Part shown: positions 15,846 to 22,606 of the stretch, piece after piece | Layout: each line of letters opens with the position of its first letter | How positions within the stretch are numbered: the first letter of the stretch is position 1 | Source of the DNA: JACVRW01 sp034664105 | GTDB lineage: Bacteria > Actinomycetota > Thermoleophilia > Solirubrobacterales > Thermoleophilaceae | Reading direction: 5' to 3' | DNA length: 35,987 bases | Assembly (NCBI GenBank): GCA_034664105.1 | Contig: JAXDIH010000145.1 | Location: 1 to 35,987, forward strand | Translations under genes and position numbers: made by a program | Notes under the pieces: generated by a model | The model's input: only the letters and a program-made list of their open reading frames with translations | Databases searched by the model: none | Told to the model about the DNA's origin: nothing

Positions 15846-15861
15846 TCGGCCGATCGGCCGA
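15846..15861. promoter_or_regulatory. Perfect 16-base palindrome upstream of the L,D-transpeptidase
   Basis: TCGGCCGATCGGCCGA is fully self-complementary and abuts the -10 on its upstream side, in the -35/-10 spacer. It lies in the 41-base gap between the L,D-transpeptidase start and the stop of the CPBP gene. It may be an operator, or a small terminator hairpin for the CPBP transcript. Confidence 0.5.
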
Positions 15862-15876
15862 CGATCCTGAGTCCGC

Positions 15877-16689
15877 TCAGAGCGGCGAGGGAGCCGGGCG
15901 CTGCAGCCGCGGCGCCAGCACGCAGGCCAGCAACATCAGCGGGCCGAGCACCGCCGACACCGCCCCGCCGTCGGCCTGGGCGGCGTAGGCGATCGAGTTG
16001 TTGATCGCGTGCAGGGCGATCACCGGGTAGAGCGAGCGCGTGCGCTCGTAGATGAGGCAGAACGTCAAGCCCAGCACCGCCAACGGAGGCACGATCAGCA
16101 GCCCGTCGGTGCCGCCCTCGAAGTGGATCACGCCGAACAGCAGCCCGTCGATCGTCGCCGCCAGGGCCACCCCAAACTTCGTGCGCAGCGCGCCGTAGAA
16201 GAAGCCCCGAAAGAAGAACTCCTCCGCGAACGGGGCGACGCAGATGATCATGAAGCCCGCGGCAATCAGGCCGAACGAGCTCTCCCCCGCACCCAGGTCC
16301 TCGGCCACCGTCTGCTTGACGTCCGGGTGCAGGGCGACCTGGTAGACCGCCGCGAACACGTAGAAGGCCACCATTCCCAGCGCCGCCCAGCCCACCGCGG
16401 GCCAGAACGCCGTGCGCCGCAGGCCGAAGTGCCAGGCGCGCGGCTTGCGCACGAACGAGGCGAACAGCAGCGCGGCGCCGACCAGCGAGCCGTCCAGCAG
16501 CGCCGTGCCGGCCACGATCGCGCCGGGCGAGGTCGACGCGTCGTCCACCCCGAGCGCCGCCCACACGATCCCGGCGCTGATGAAGCCGGTGAGCGCGCCC
16601 GCGAGGAAGCCGAGTGGCCCGTACCACCAGGGCCAGCGCGGCCGCGCCTGCTCTGGCAACTCTGGCGGGGGCGTGACCGCGCTCTGCAT
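15877..16689 (-). CDS. CPBP family intramembrane metalloprotease-like protein
   Basis: A 270-residue polytopic membrane protein of the CAAX-protease/bacteriocin-processing (CPBP, ABI) family. The catalytic motifs are all visible: AEEFFFRGFFYGAL (EExxxR), the histidine in FGVIHFEGG, and ALHAINNSIAY (HxxxN). The first 20 residues are proline-rich and cytoplasmic, followed by about seven hydrophobic helices. Prokaryotic members process peptides or act in immunity, signalling or secretion, and most have no known substrate. It starts five bases after the HAD hydrolase stop, so read-through from that gene is likely. A TACTCT -10 overlapping the HAD stop could also start a separate leaderless message. 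Confidence 0.9.
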   Translation of the reverse strand: MQSAVTPPPELPEQARPRWPWWYGPLGFLAGALTGFISAGIVWAALGVDDASTSPGAIVAGTALLDGSLVGAALLFASFVRKPRAWHFGLRRTAFWPAVGWAALGMVAFYVFAAVYQVALHPDVKQTVAEDLGAGESSFGLIAAGFMIICVAPFAEEFFFRGFFYGALRTKFGVALAATIDGLLFGVIHFEGGTDGLLIVPPLAVLGLTFCLIYERTRSLYPVIALHAINNSIAYAAQADGGAVSAVLGPLMLLACVLAPRLQRPAPSPL

Positions 16690-16694
16690 GATCC

Positions 16695-17348
16695 TCAGAG
16701 TAGGGCGGGCAGCTCGGCCATCGAGCGGATCGCCTCCACTCCCTCGGGCGGGCTGCCGTCGCGGGCCACCAGCACCGGCCGGATGCCGGCCGCGCGGGCC
16801 CCAGCCACGTCGTTGGCGAGCGAGTCGCCCACGTGGACCGCGTCGCCCGGTCCGGCGCCGGCGAGCTCCAGCGCGCGCTCGAAGATGCCCCGCCCCGGCT
16901 TGGCCACTCCCACCTCCCCCGAGGTGACAACCCCCTGGAAGTGCTCCAGCAGCCCCGCGGGCCCGAGCCAGTCCGCCAGCGAGCAGTCCCAGTTGCTCAC
17001 CACCACGAGCGTGCGGCCGCGCAGCGCCGCCAGCGTGGGCAGCACGTCCGGGTAGGGCACGAACTCCAGCGAGTCCAGCATCACCTCGCGCGCGGTGGCG
17101 TGGTCCAGTCGCGGCAGCTCCAGCGCCTCCATCATCACCGCGGCGCAGCGGTCGCGCAGGGCGTCCAGCCGCTGCCGATCCGATCCCTCGAGATGGTGCT
17201 CGAGGTAGTACGAGATCTCGGCCGCGAAAGCGGCGGCCGCGCGCTGCTCGTCGACCTTGAAGCCCCGCTCCGCGAGCAGGCGGCGCAGCCGCGGGGCCGG
17301 GGGCTGCAGCTCGACGAGCGTGCCGAGGGCGTCGAAGAGGACGACCAC
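16695..17348 (-). CDS. HAD superfamily hydrolase
   Basis: A 217-residue phosphatase-like protein of HAD subfamily I. Motif I reads VVVLFDALGTLVEL: the nucleophilic aspartate is present, but the second aspartate of DxD is leucine, as in the DALGT variant group. Motif II is VVVSNWD, motif III the lysine of VGVAKPG, and motif IV HVGDSLANDVAGARAAG. A helical cap lies between residues about 15 and 90. Substrates of such enzymes are small phosphorylated metabolites, and none can be named here. The GTG at 17348 shares one base with the TAG stop of the membrane glycosyltransferase, so the two are translationally coupled. The frame is open further upstream but runs through that gene. Confidence 0.88.
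   Translation of the reverse strand: MVVLFDALGTLVELQPPAPRLRRLLAERGFKVDEQRAAAAFAAEISYYLEHHLEGSDRQRLDALRDRCAAVMMEALELPRLDHATAREVMLDSLEFVPYPDVLPTLAALRGRTLVVVSNWDCSLADWLGPAGLLEHFQGVVTSGEVGVAKPGRGIFERALELAGAGPGDAVHVGDSLANDVAGARAAGIRPVLVARDGSPPEGVEAIRSMAELPALL
16697..16702 (-). promoter_or_regulatory. -10 element before the CPBP gene (leaderless, internal to operon)
   Basis: TACTCT on the minus strand ends seven bases before the ATG at 16689 and overlaps the last codons and stop of the HAD gene. GAGGA two bases from the ATG is too close to be an ideal ribosome site. Confidence 0.45.
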
Positions 17349-18565
17349 TATGCGATCCAGTGCCAGCCGGCGAACTGGGCCGTGAACAGCCCCAAACCGA
17401 TCGCGGAGACCGCTGCGACCCGCTCGGTCGCGCGGCGCTCCTCGCACCACAGCGCGAGCCACATGAAGATCGGGAACAGCACGGCCAGGAAGCGTGGCAG
17501 GGACATCAGGGGCTGGGGCCTGACCGGCGTGCTCAGCGGCAGCACCAGCGAGACCGTCACCCAAGCGCCGTAGGCGGCCGGCAGGCGCCGCCAAACGCCC
17601 ACGCACGCGGCCACGCCGAACACCAGCGACCCGAGCAGCATGAGGTTGATCGCCGCGATCCGGTACGGGTCGCCGACGGCCGCCTCGAAGTAGACGACGT
17701 CGCGCTGACCCGAGGCCAGCTGGCGCACGCCGTCGATCGCCGCGCCGAGTCCCTGCCACGCCCCGGAGAGCGGTACGCCCAACTCGCGGTGCCAGGCCTC
17801 GTGCGCGTGTAGGAAAGCGAGGGCGTCCCCTTCGGCGAGCCCGAGATAGAGCGCGAAGGCGCCCAGCCCCAGCGGGGTCAGCATGATCCACGCCGCGTCG
17901 CCCGGGCGCCGCTCCCGCGTGCCCCACCAGACGATCAGCAGCGGCACCATCAACAGCACGCCCGAGTTGCGGGTGGCCGCCGCCGCGGCGGCGCAGGCGC
18001 CGGCCCAGGCCCAGCGGCCCGTCCGGGCGGCGTAGAACGCCCCCACCCCGAGCAGCAGGAACAGGCTCTCCGCGTAAGGCGCGCCGAAGTAGACCGCCGC
18101 CGGGAACACCGCCAGCAGCAGCAGCGCGGGCCGCGCCAGCGGACGACCCAGCTCAAGCGCCACCAGCCGGTACAGCAGCGTCAGCGCCCCGAGGAAGGCC
18201 GCCAGGGCGATCGCGTACGCGGCCGCCAGCAGCGCCGCCGGGGTGGCGCCGAACGGCGTGGCCCGCGCGCGCACCAGCAGCGGGTAGAGCGGGAAGAACG
18301 CGGCCCGCGGCCCGCTCCCGCCGTAGCCCGCCTCGGCGATGCGCAGGTACCAGACGGCGTCCCAGCGAGCGAGCGGAGCGAGCAGCGGATCGGCGAGCGC
18401 GTGGGTCAGATGCGGCGTGTCGAACTTCATCGCGTTCTCGGCCGCCAGCCCGCCCGTCGCAGGACCGAAGGACAGCGCGGCGAACACGGCCACGAGGAGA
18501 ACGCCCATCCGGGTCGGCCAGAACACGCGCCAAGCGGCGGCCGCGGGGGTAGCGTCATAGCCCAT
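17348..18565 (-). CDS. PIG-V-like membrane mannosyltransferase / GT-C glycosyltransferase
   Basis: A 405-residue protein with about nine or ten hydrophobic helices. The first extracytoplasmic loop reads WDAVWYLRIAEAGY followed by AAFFPLYPLLVRA. This is the loop seen in bacterial relatives of the GPI mannosyltransferase PIG-V, in which an aspartate acts on a lipid-linked sugar donor. It would transfer a sugar on the outer face of the membrane from a polyprenyl-phosphate donor to an unknown acceptor. The ATG at 18565 overlaps the mscS ATG on the opposite strand within the four bases CATG. The N-terminal WRVFWPTRMGVLL fits the family, so the start should be near this point. It is followed by the HAD gene with a one-base overlap. 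Confidence 0.8.
   Translation of the reverse strand: MGYDATPAAAAWRVFWPTRMGVLLVAVFAALSFGPATGGLAAENAMKFDTPHLTHALADPLLAPLARWDAVWYLRIAEAGYGGSGPRAAFFPLYPLLVRARATPFGATPAALLAAAYAIALAAFLGALTLLYRLVALELGRPLARPALLLLAVFPAAVYFGAPYAESLFLLLGVGAFYAARTGRWAWAGACAAAAAATRNSGVLLMVPLLIVWWGTRERRPGDAAWIMLTPLGLGAFALYLGLAEGDALAFLHAHEAWHRELGVPLSGAWQGLGAAIDGVRQLASGQRDVVYFEAAVGDPYRIAAINLMLLGSLVFGVAACVGVWRRLPAAYGAWVTVSLVLPLSTPVRPQPLMSLPRFLAVLFPIFMWLALWCEERRATERVAAVSAIGLGLFTAQFAGWHWIA
18550..18555 (+). promoter_or_regulatory. -10 element of the MscS gene (leaderless)
   Basis: TAGCGT is followed by eight bases and the ATG at 18564. The element lies inside the first codons of the divergent glycosyltransferase gene. Confidence 0.5.
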
Positions 18566-19355
18566 GCCGGAAGCCGAGTTCTACACAGCCGCAGTCGAGA
18601 CCAGTGACTGGATCACTGCGGGCGCGTACATCGTCGGCGCGCTGGTGATCGCCGAGCTCGTCGACCGCGCTCTGTCGCGCCGGGGCAAGAAGCTGTCGAT
18701 CGCCGTCGGCGTGGGCGAGCTGTCGCCCGTGGCCACCACGCGCCTGCGGCTGGTGCGCCGCCTCATCTTCGCCACGATCGTGCTGATCGGCGTGGCCCTG
18801 GCCGCGGCGCAGATCCCCACGGTCAGCCGCCTCGCCACCGGCATCCTCGCCTCGTCGGCGGTGCTCGGCCTGGTCGTCGGCTTCGCGGCCCGCCAGACGC
18901 TCGCCAACGCGATCGCCGGCATCCTGCTCGCGATCACCCAGCCGATCCGGATCGGCGACATCGTCACGTTCGAGGACCAGACCGGCGAGGTCGAGGACGT
19001 GAAGCTCACCTACACCTACATCCGCCTCGACGACGGCCGGCGCCTGGTGGTGCCCAACGAGCGGCTCGCGCAGAGCTCTATCGCCAACCACACGATCCTC
19101 GATCCGCGCGTGCAGGTGGAGGCGTCCGTCTGGCTCCGGCCCGAGGCCGACATCGACCGTGCGATCGAGCTGATCGAGGACGAGCAGGCCGGCATCACCG
19201 CAAGCGTGGCGGAGGTGGACAAGGAAGGCGTGCGCCTGAGCGCCACCACTTGGGCGGCGAGCCCGCGCGACCGGGGCCCCGCCGCCGCCGAGCTGCGCCG
19301 CCGCTGGCTGCGGCTGCTCCGGGAGCACGGTCTATCCTCAGTCGAGGCCTCCTAG
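18564..19355 (+). CDS. MscS family mechanosensitive ion channel
   Basis: A 263-residue small-conductance mechanosensitive channel. It has two N-terminal transmembrane helices (about residues 18-36 and 65-85), then the pore-lining TM3 with GLVVGFAARQTLANAIAGIL. ITQPIRIGDIVTFEDQTGEV leads into the beta domain. The conserved RRLVVPNERLAQSSIANH follows and a short alpha/beta C-terminal domain ends the protein. It should open under membrane tension and protect against hypo-osmotic shock. The start codon overlaps that of the divergent glycosyltransferase. A -10 eight bases upstream argues for leaderless expression. The penicillin-binding protein gene starts 20 bases after its stop in the same direction. 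Confidence 0.93.
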   Translation: MPEAEFYTAAVETSDWITAGAYIVGALVIAELVDRALSRRGKKLSIAVGVGELSPVATTRLRLVRRLIFATIVLIGVALAAAQIPTVSRLATGILASSAVLGLVVGFAARQTLANAIAGILLAITQPIRIGDIVTFEDQTGEVEDVKLTYTYIRLDDGRRLVVPNERLAQSSIANHTILDPRVQVEASVWLRPEADIDRAIELIEDEQAGITASVAEVDKEGVRLSATTWAASPRDRGPAAAELRRRWLRLLREHGLSSVEAS

Positions 19356-19374
19356 CCCGCCTCGGCCACCCCAA

Positions 19375-21492
19375 ATGAGCTACCGGCAGCGAAAGTCCAG
19401 GAGGCGCAACCGCCATGGCGCTCGCGGCAAGATGCTGCTGGCTCTCGGCGTGGTCGCCACCGTCTGCGTCATCGGCGTGCTCTCGCTGGCCGGCTACGTG
19501 CTCGCGATCGCGTCCACCGCACCCGACCTGAGCGAGCTCAAGCCGGTCGACAAGGGCGAGATCTCCGTGGTGTACGCGGCCGACGGCTCCCGGCTCGGCT
19601 ACGTGCAATCGGACATCCTGCGGCGCGTCGTGCCCTGGGCCGACATCCCGCTGGAGCTGCGCCGCGCCACGGTGGCCATCGAGGACGAGCGCTTCTACAA
19701 GCACAAGGGCGTCGACCTCAACGCGATCGTCCGCGCCGCCATCAAGAACCTCGAGTCGGGCAAGAAGGTCCAGGGCGGCTCGACGATCACCCAGCAGCTG
19801 GTGCGCGCCCTCTACATCAAGGACCCGAAGCGCAACTTCGCCCGCAAGATCCGCGAGGCCAAGCTGGCATCGGAGCTCGAGCAGGAGCACTCCAAGACCT
19901 GGATCCTCGAGAACTACCTCAACTCGGTGCCCTACGGGACCGTCGACGGCCGCACCGCGATCGGCGCCGAGGCGGCCGCCGTCACGTTCTTCGACAAGCA
20001 CGCCAACGACCTCAACCTGGACGAGTCGGCGCTGCTGGCCGGACTGACCCAGGCGCCGTCGCAGTACAACCCGTTCCGCAACCCGCAGGCCGCGATCGAG
20101 CGCCGCAACGAGGTGCTCAAGAAGATGCTCGACAACGGCTACATCACGCGGCCGGAGTACGTGGACGCGGCCGCCCGCGGTCTCAGGCTCAAGCGCGGGC
20201 GGCGCTACGAGCAGCGCCGGGAGCCCTACTTCTTCGACTACATGCAGGAGAAGCTGATCGAGCGCTACGGCGTGGGCGTGGTGCGACGCGGCGGCCTGCG
20301 TATCCACACGACGATCGACCCGAAGATGCAGGACCAGGCGCGCACCGCGATCAACTCGTACTACGCCGACCCGGCCGGGCCGAGCTCCGCCATCGTCGCG
20401 ATCGATCCCGCCAACGGGAAGATCAGGGCGATGGCCTCGAGCGGGACCTACGGCGAGCGCCGGTTCAACCTCGCCGCCCAGGGCCATCGCCAGCCCGGCT
20501 CGGCGTTCAAGACCTTCGTGCTGACGGCGGCCATACGCAAGGGAATCGACCCGGACTCGACCACGTACACGTCGAAGCCGCTCAACCTCGACGACCCCGC
20601 CTACGGCAAGTGGGAGGTCAAGACCTTCGGCAACAGCTACATCGGCACGGTCAGCCTCACGCGCGCCACGCTCTCGTCTGACAACACCGTTTACGCGCAG
20701 CTGATCCTCGACGTCGGGCCGAAGGCGGTCTGCGAGACGGCCAAGCTGCTCGGCATCACGACAAAGCTCGACTGCTACCCCGCGGAGGGCCTCGGCGGCC
20801 TTACGCGCGGTGTCACGACGCTCGAGATGGCGGGCGCGTACGCGACGCTCGCGAGCGGCGGCGTCCGCCACCGGCCGACCGGGATCGAGCGGGTCGTGTT
20901 CCCAGACGGGAAGAGCGAGAAGCTGGCGGGCGGCGAGGGCAAGCGAGTCCTGACCGACGGTCAGGCCTACGAAGTCACGCGCGTGCTCAAGATGAACGTC
21001 CAGTCGGGCACCGGGACCGCCGCCAACTACGGCTGCCCCGCCGCCGGCAAGACCGGCACCACCGACGAGGCGAAGGACGCCTGGTTCGTCGGCTACACGC
21101 CGCACCTGTCGGCGTCCGTCTGGGTCGGCTATCCGGACGCCGGCGTGGCGATGCCGGGCGCGCAGGGCGGCACCTACGCGGCCCCGGTCTGGCACGCCTT
21201 CATGGTCGAGGCGCACGGGGAGGACTGCGAGGACTTCCCGCTGCCCGAGCAGCCGGCCGAGTTCCATCCGTTCTTCGGCAAGTACGCGGCCACCGGCAAG
21301 CCGGTCACGCCCACGGTCGACCCGAACCAGGAGGGCACCACCACGAACGGCACCGGTGGCACCGGCACCGACCAGCCGCTCGACCCGCGCTACTACGAGC
21401 AGGCGCCGCAGAACCCGCCCGATGTGCAGGTGCCACCCGACGGCGCCCCGCAGGGGCAGGACCAGCAGGGCGCCGCGCCCGGCACCCCGTAG
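19375..21492 (+). CDS. Class A penicillin-binding protein (transglycosylase/transpeptidase)
   Basis: A 705-residue bifunctional peptidoglycan synthase. A short basic cytoplasmic tail precedes one transmembrane helix (about residues 22-44). The GT51 transglycosylase shows EDERFYKHKGVDLNAI (about 103), GGSTITQQLVRALYI and ASELEQEHSKTWILENYLN. The transpeptidase domain has SxxK in PGSAFKTFVL (serine near 376), SxN in SSDNTVYAQL and KTGT in AGKTGTTDEAKDAWFVGYTP (about 559). The last 70 residues are a Pro/Gly/Thr/Gln-rich tail without secondary structure. All catalytic residues are present, so it should polymerise and cross-link glycan outside the membrane. thiL begins 11 bases downstream. Confidence 0.95.
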   Translation: MSYRQRKSRRRNRHGARGKMLLALGVVATVCVIGVLSLAGYVLAIASTAPDLSELKPVDKGEISVVYAADGSRLGYVQSDILRRVVPWADIPLELRRATVAIEDERFYKHKGVDLNAIVRAAIKNLESGKKVQGGSTITQQLVRALYIKDPKRNFARKIREAKLASELEQEHSKTWILENYLNSVPYGTVDGRTAIGAEAAAVTFFDKHANDLNLDESALLAGLTQAPSQYNPFRNPQAAIERRNEVLKKMLDNGYITRPEYVDAAARGLRLKRGRRYEQRREPYFFDYMQEKLIERYGVGVVRRGGLRIHTTIDPKMQDQARTAINSYYADPAGPSSAIVAIDPANGKIRAMASSGTYGERRFNLAAQGHRQPGSAFKTFVLTAAIRKGIDPDSTTYTSKPLNLDDPAYGKWEVKTFGNSYIGTVSLTRATLSSDNTVYAQLILDVGPKAVCETAKLLGITTKLDCYPAEGLGGLTRGVTTLEMAGAYATLASGGVRHRPTGIERVVFPDGKSEKLAGGEGKRVLTDGQAYEVTRVLKMNVQSGTGTAANYGCPAAGKTGTTDEAKDAWFVGYTPHLSASVWVGYPDAGVAMPGAQGGTYAAPVWHAFMVEAHGEDCEDFPLPEQPAEFHPFFGKYAATGKPVTPTVDPNQEGTTTNGTGGTGTDQPLDPRYYEQAPQNPPDVQVPPDGAPQGQDQQGAAPGTP

Positions 21493-21502
21493 CGGCGCCG
21501 GC

Positions 21503-22411
21503 GTGCCAGAGCTCGACCTGATCCGCGCTATACAGGCGGCGCTCACCAACCGCAGCGACCGCACCGTGCGCTGGACCGGCGACGACGCGGCGGTGGTGCG
21601 GGCGCGACCGCTGGCGGTGACCTCGATCGACACGGTGGTGGAAGGCGTGCACTTCTCGCTCGGCACTCACGGGCCGGGTGACGTGGGCTGGAAGGCGCTG
21701 GCGACCGCGCTCTCCGACATCGCCGCGATGGGCGCGCAGCCCGGCGAGGCGTACGTGGCGCTGGTGCTGCCGGCGGACTTCGACGGCGCCCTCGAGCTGG
21801 TCGCCGCGATGGAGGAGCTGGCCGCCCGCCACGGCGTGACGATCGCCGGCGGGGACGTGGTGAGCGGGCCGGCGCTGACGGCGACCGTCGCGGTGACCGG
21901 CTGGGCCGAGCGCGAGGAGGAGCTCGCGGGACGCGACGGCGCCCAACCGGGGGACCTCGTGGGTGTGACCGGCGAGCTGGGCGGATCGGAGGCCGGACGG
22001 CGACTGCTGGAGCAGGGCAGCCGCGAGCCGGCCGACCTGCTGCGGCGCCACCTGCGCCCCGAGCCGCGGCTCGACGAGGGGCGCGCGCTGGCGGCCGCGG
22101 GGGCCAGCTCGATGATCGACGTGAGCGACGGGCTGGCCACCGACGCCGAGCACCTCGCCGCGGCGAGCGGCGTGCAGCTGCGCCTGCGCCTGGATTCAGT
22201 GCCGAGCGCCGCCGGCGTGGAGCCGATCGCCGCGGCGAGCGGCGGCGACGACTACGAGCTGCTGTTCACGATCGCCCCCGAGCGTCGCGAGCGGGCCGAA
22301 GCGGCCGCGTCCGTGAGCTGGCTAGGCGACGTCGGCGTCGGCGCTGGCCTCGTCCTGGTCGACGGCGACGGTCGGCCGGTCGAGGGGCTGCGGGGGTACG
22401 AGCACCAGTGA
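21503..22411 (+). CDS. thiL: Thiamine-monophosphate kinase
   Basis: A 302-residue ATP-dependent kinase that converts thiamine phosphate to thiamine diphosphate, of the PurM/ThiL fold. Seen are WTGDDAAVVRA, SIDTVVEGVHFSLG, SDIAAMGAQPGEAYVALVLP, IAGGDVVSGPALTATVAV, IDVSDGLATDAEHLAAASGV and GGDDYELLFTI, in family order. The GTG at 21503 is preferred because the family begins with an ELDLI-type helix just before WTGDDAA. No strong Shine-Dalgarno is visible, so coupling to the preceding gene is possible. The last 90 bases overlap, on the other strand, the 3' end of the FlgM-like gene. Confidence 0.94.
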   Translation: MPELDLIRAIQAALTNRSDRTVRWTGDDAAVVRARPLAVTSIDTVVEGVHFSLGTHGPGDVGWKALATALSDIAAMGAQPGEAYVALVLPADFDGALELVAAMEELAARHGVTIAGGDVVSGPALTATVAVTGWAEREEELAGRDGAQPGDLVGVTGELGGSEAGRRLLEQGSREPADLLRRHLRPEPRLDEGRALAAAGASSMIDVSDGLATDAEHLAAASGVQLRLRLDSVPSAAGVEPIAAASGGDDYELLFTIAPERRERAEAAASVSWLGDVGVGAGLVLVDGDGRPVEGLRGYEHQ

Positions 22412-22522
22412 GTTGAGGGCGCCCCGGCGCAGCATGGCGTCCGCCACCGCATGGGTGTCGACGACGTACTCGCCGCGCGCGATCTGGGACGCAAGCCCGT
22501 CCTTGCTCGTGGTGCTCATCAT
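22322..22522 (-). CDS. Small FlgM-like protein (putative anti-sigma-28 factor)
   Basis: A 66-residue protein whose core IARGEYVVDTHAVADAMLRR matches the C-terminal sigma-binding helices of flagellar anti-sigma factor FlgM. The acidic C-terminal tail is short and disordered. The start is unusually well marked: AGGAGG (22533-22538) ten bases before an ATGATG pair. The gene is read leftward and its last 90 bases lie antisense to the thiL 3' end. No flagellar genes are in the window, so it is an orphan here. A GCCGATAC about 35 bases upstream of the start is like the -10 of sigma-28 promoters, which would fit feedback control. The function is inferred from one short motif. Confidence 0.72.
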   Translation of the reverse strand: MMSTTSKDGLASQIARGEYVVDTHAVADAMLRRGALNSLVLVPPQPLDRPTVAVDQDEASADADVA

Positions 22523-22557
22523 TGGAAACGTACCTCCTGCCTGCCCTGTCATGCGGG

Positions 22558-22565
22558 GTATCGGC
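22558..22565 (-). promoter_or_regulatory. Sigma-28-like -10 before the FlgM-like gene
   Basis: GCCGATAC on the minus strand resembles the GCCGATAA of FliA/WhiG-type promoters. It would give a leader of about 30 bases containing the AGGAGG. The matching TAAA -35 is not seen at the expected distance, so this stays tentative. Confidence 0.35.
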
Positions 22566-22606
22566 ACCCGGGTTGCACGCGGCGAGCGGCGAGCCGCTCG
22601 GCTGGA

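Noticed and set aside
14828..16930. A 700-codon fusion of the L,D-transpeptidase with upstream sequence
   Set aside because: The first half is out-of-frame sequence over the CPBP and HAD genes. The signal peptide near 15800 shows where the real protein begins.
19195..21666. A very long open frame (about 820 codons) on the minus strand
   Set aside because: It is antisense to the penicillin-binding protein and thiL. Its translation is Arg/Val/Leu/His low-complexity typical of high-GC shadow frames and has no family motif.
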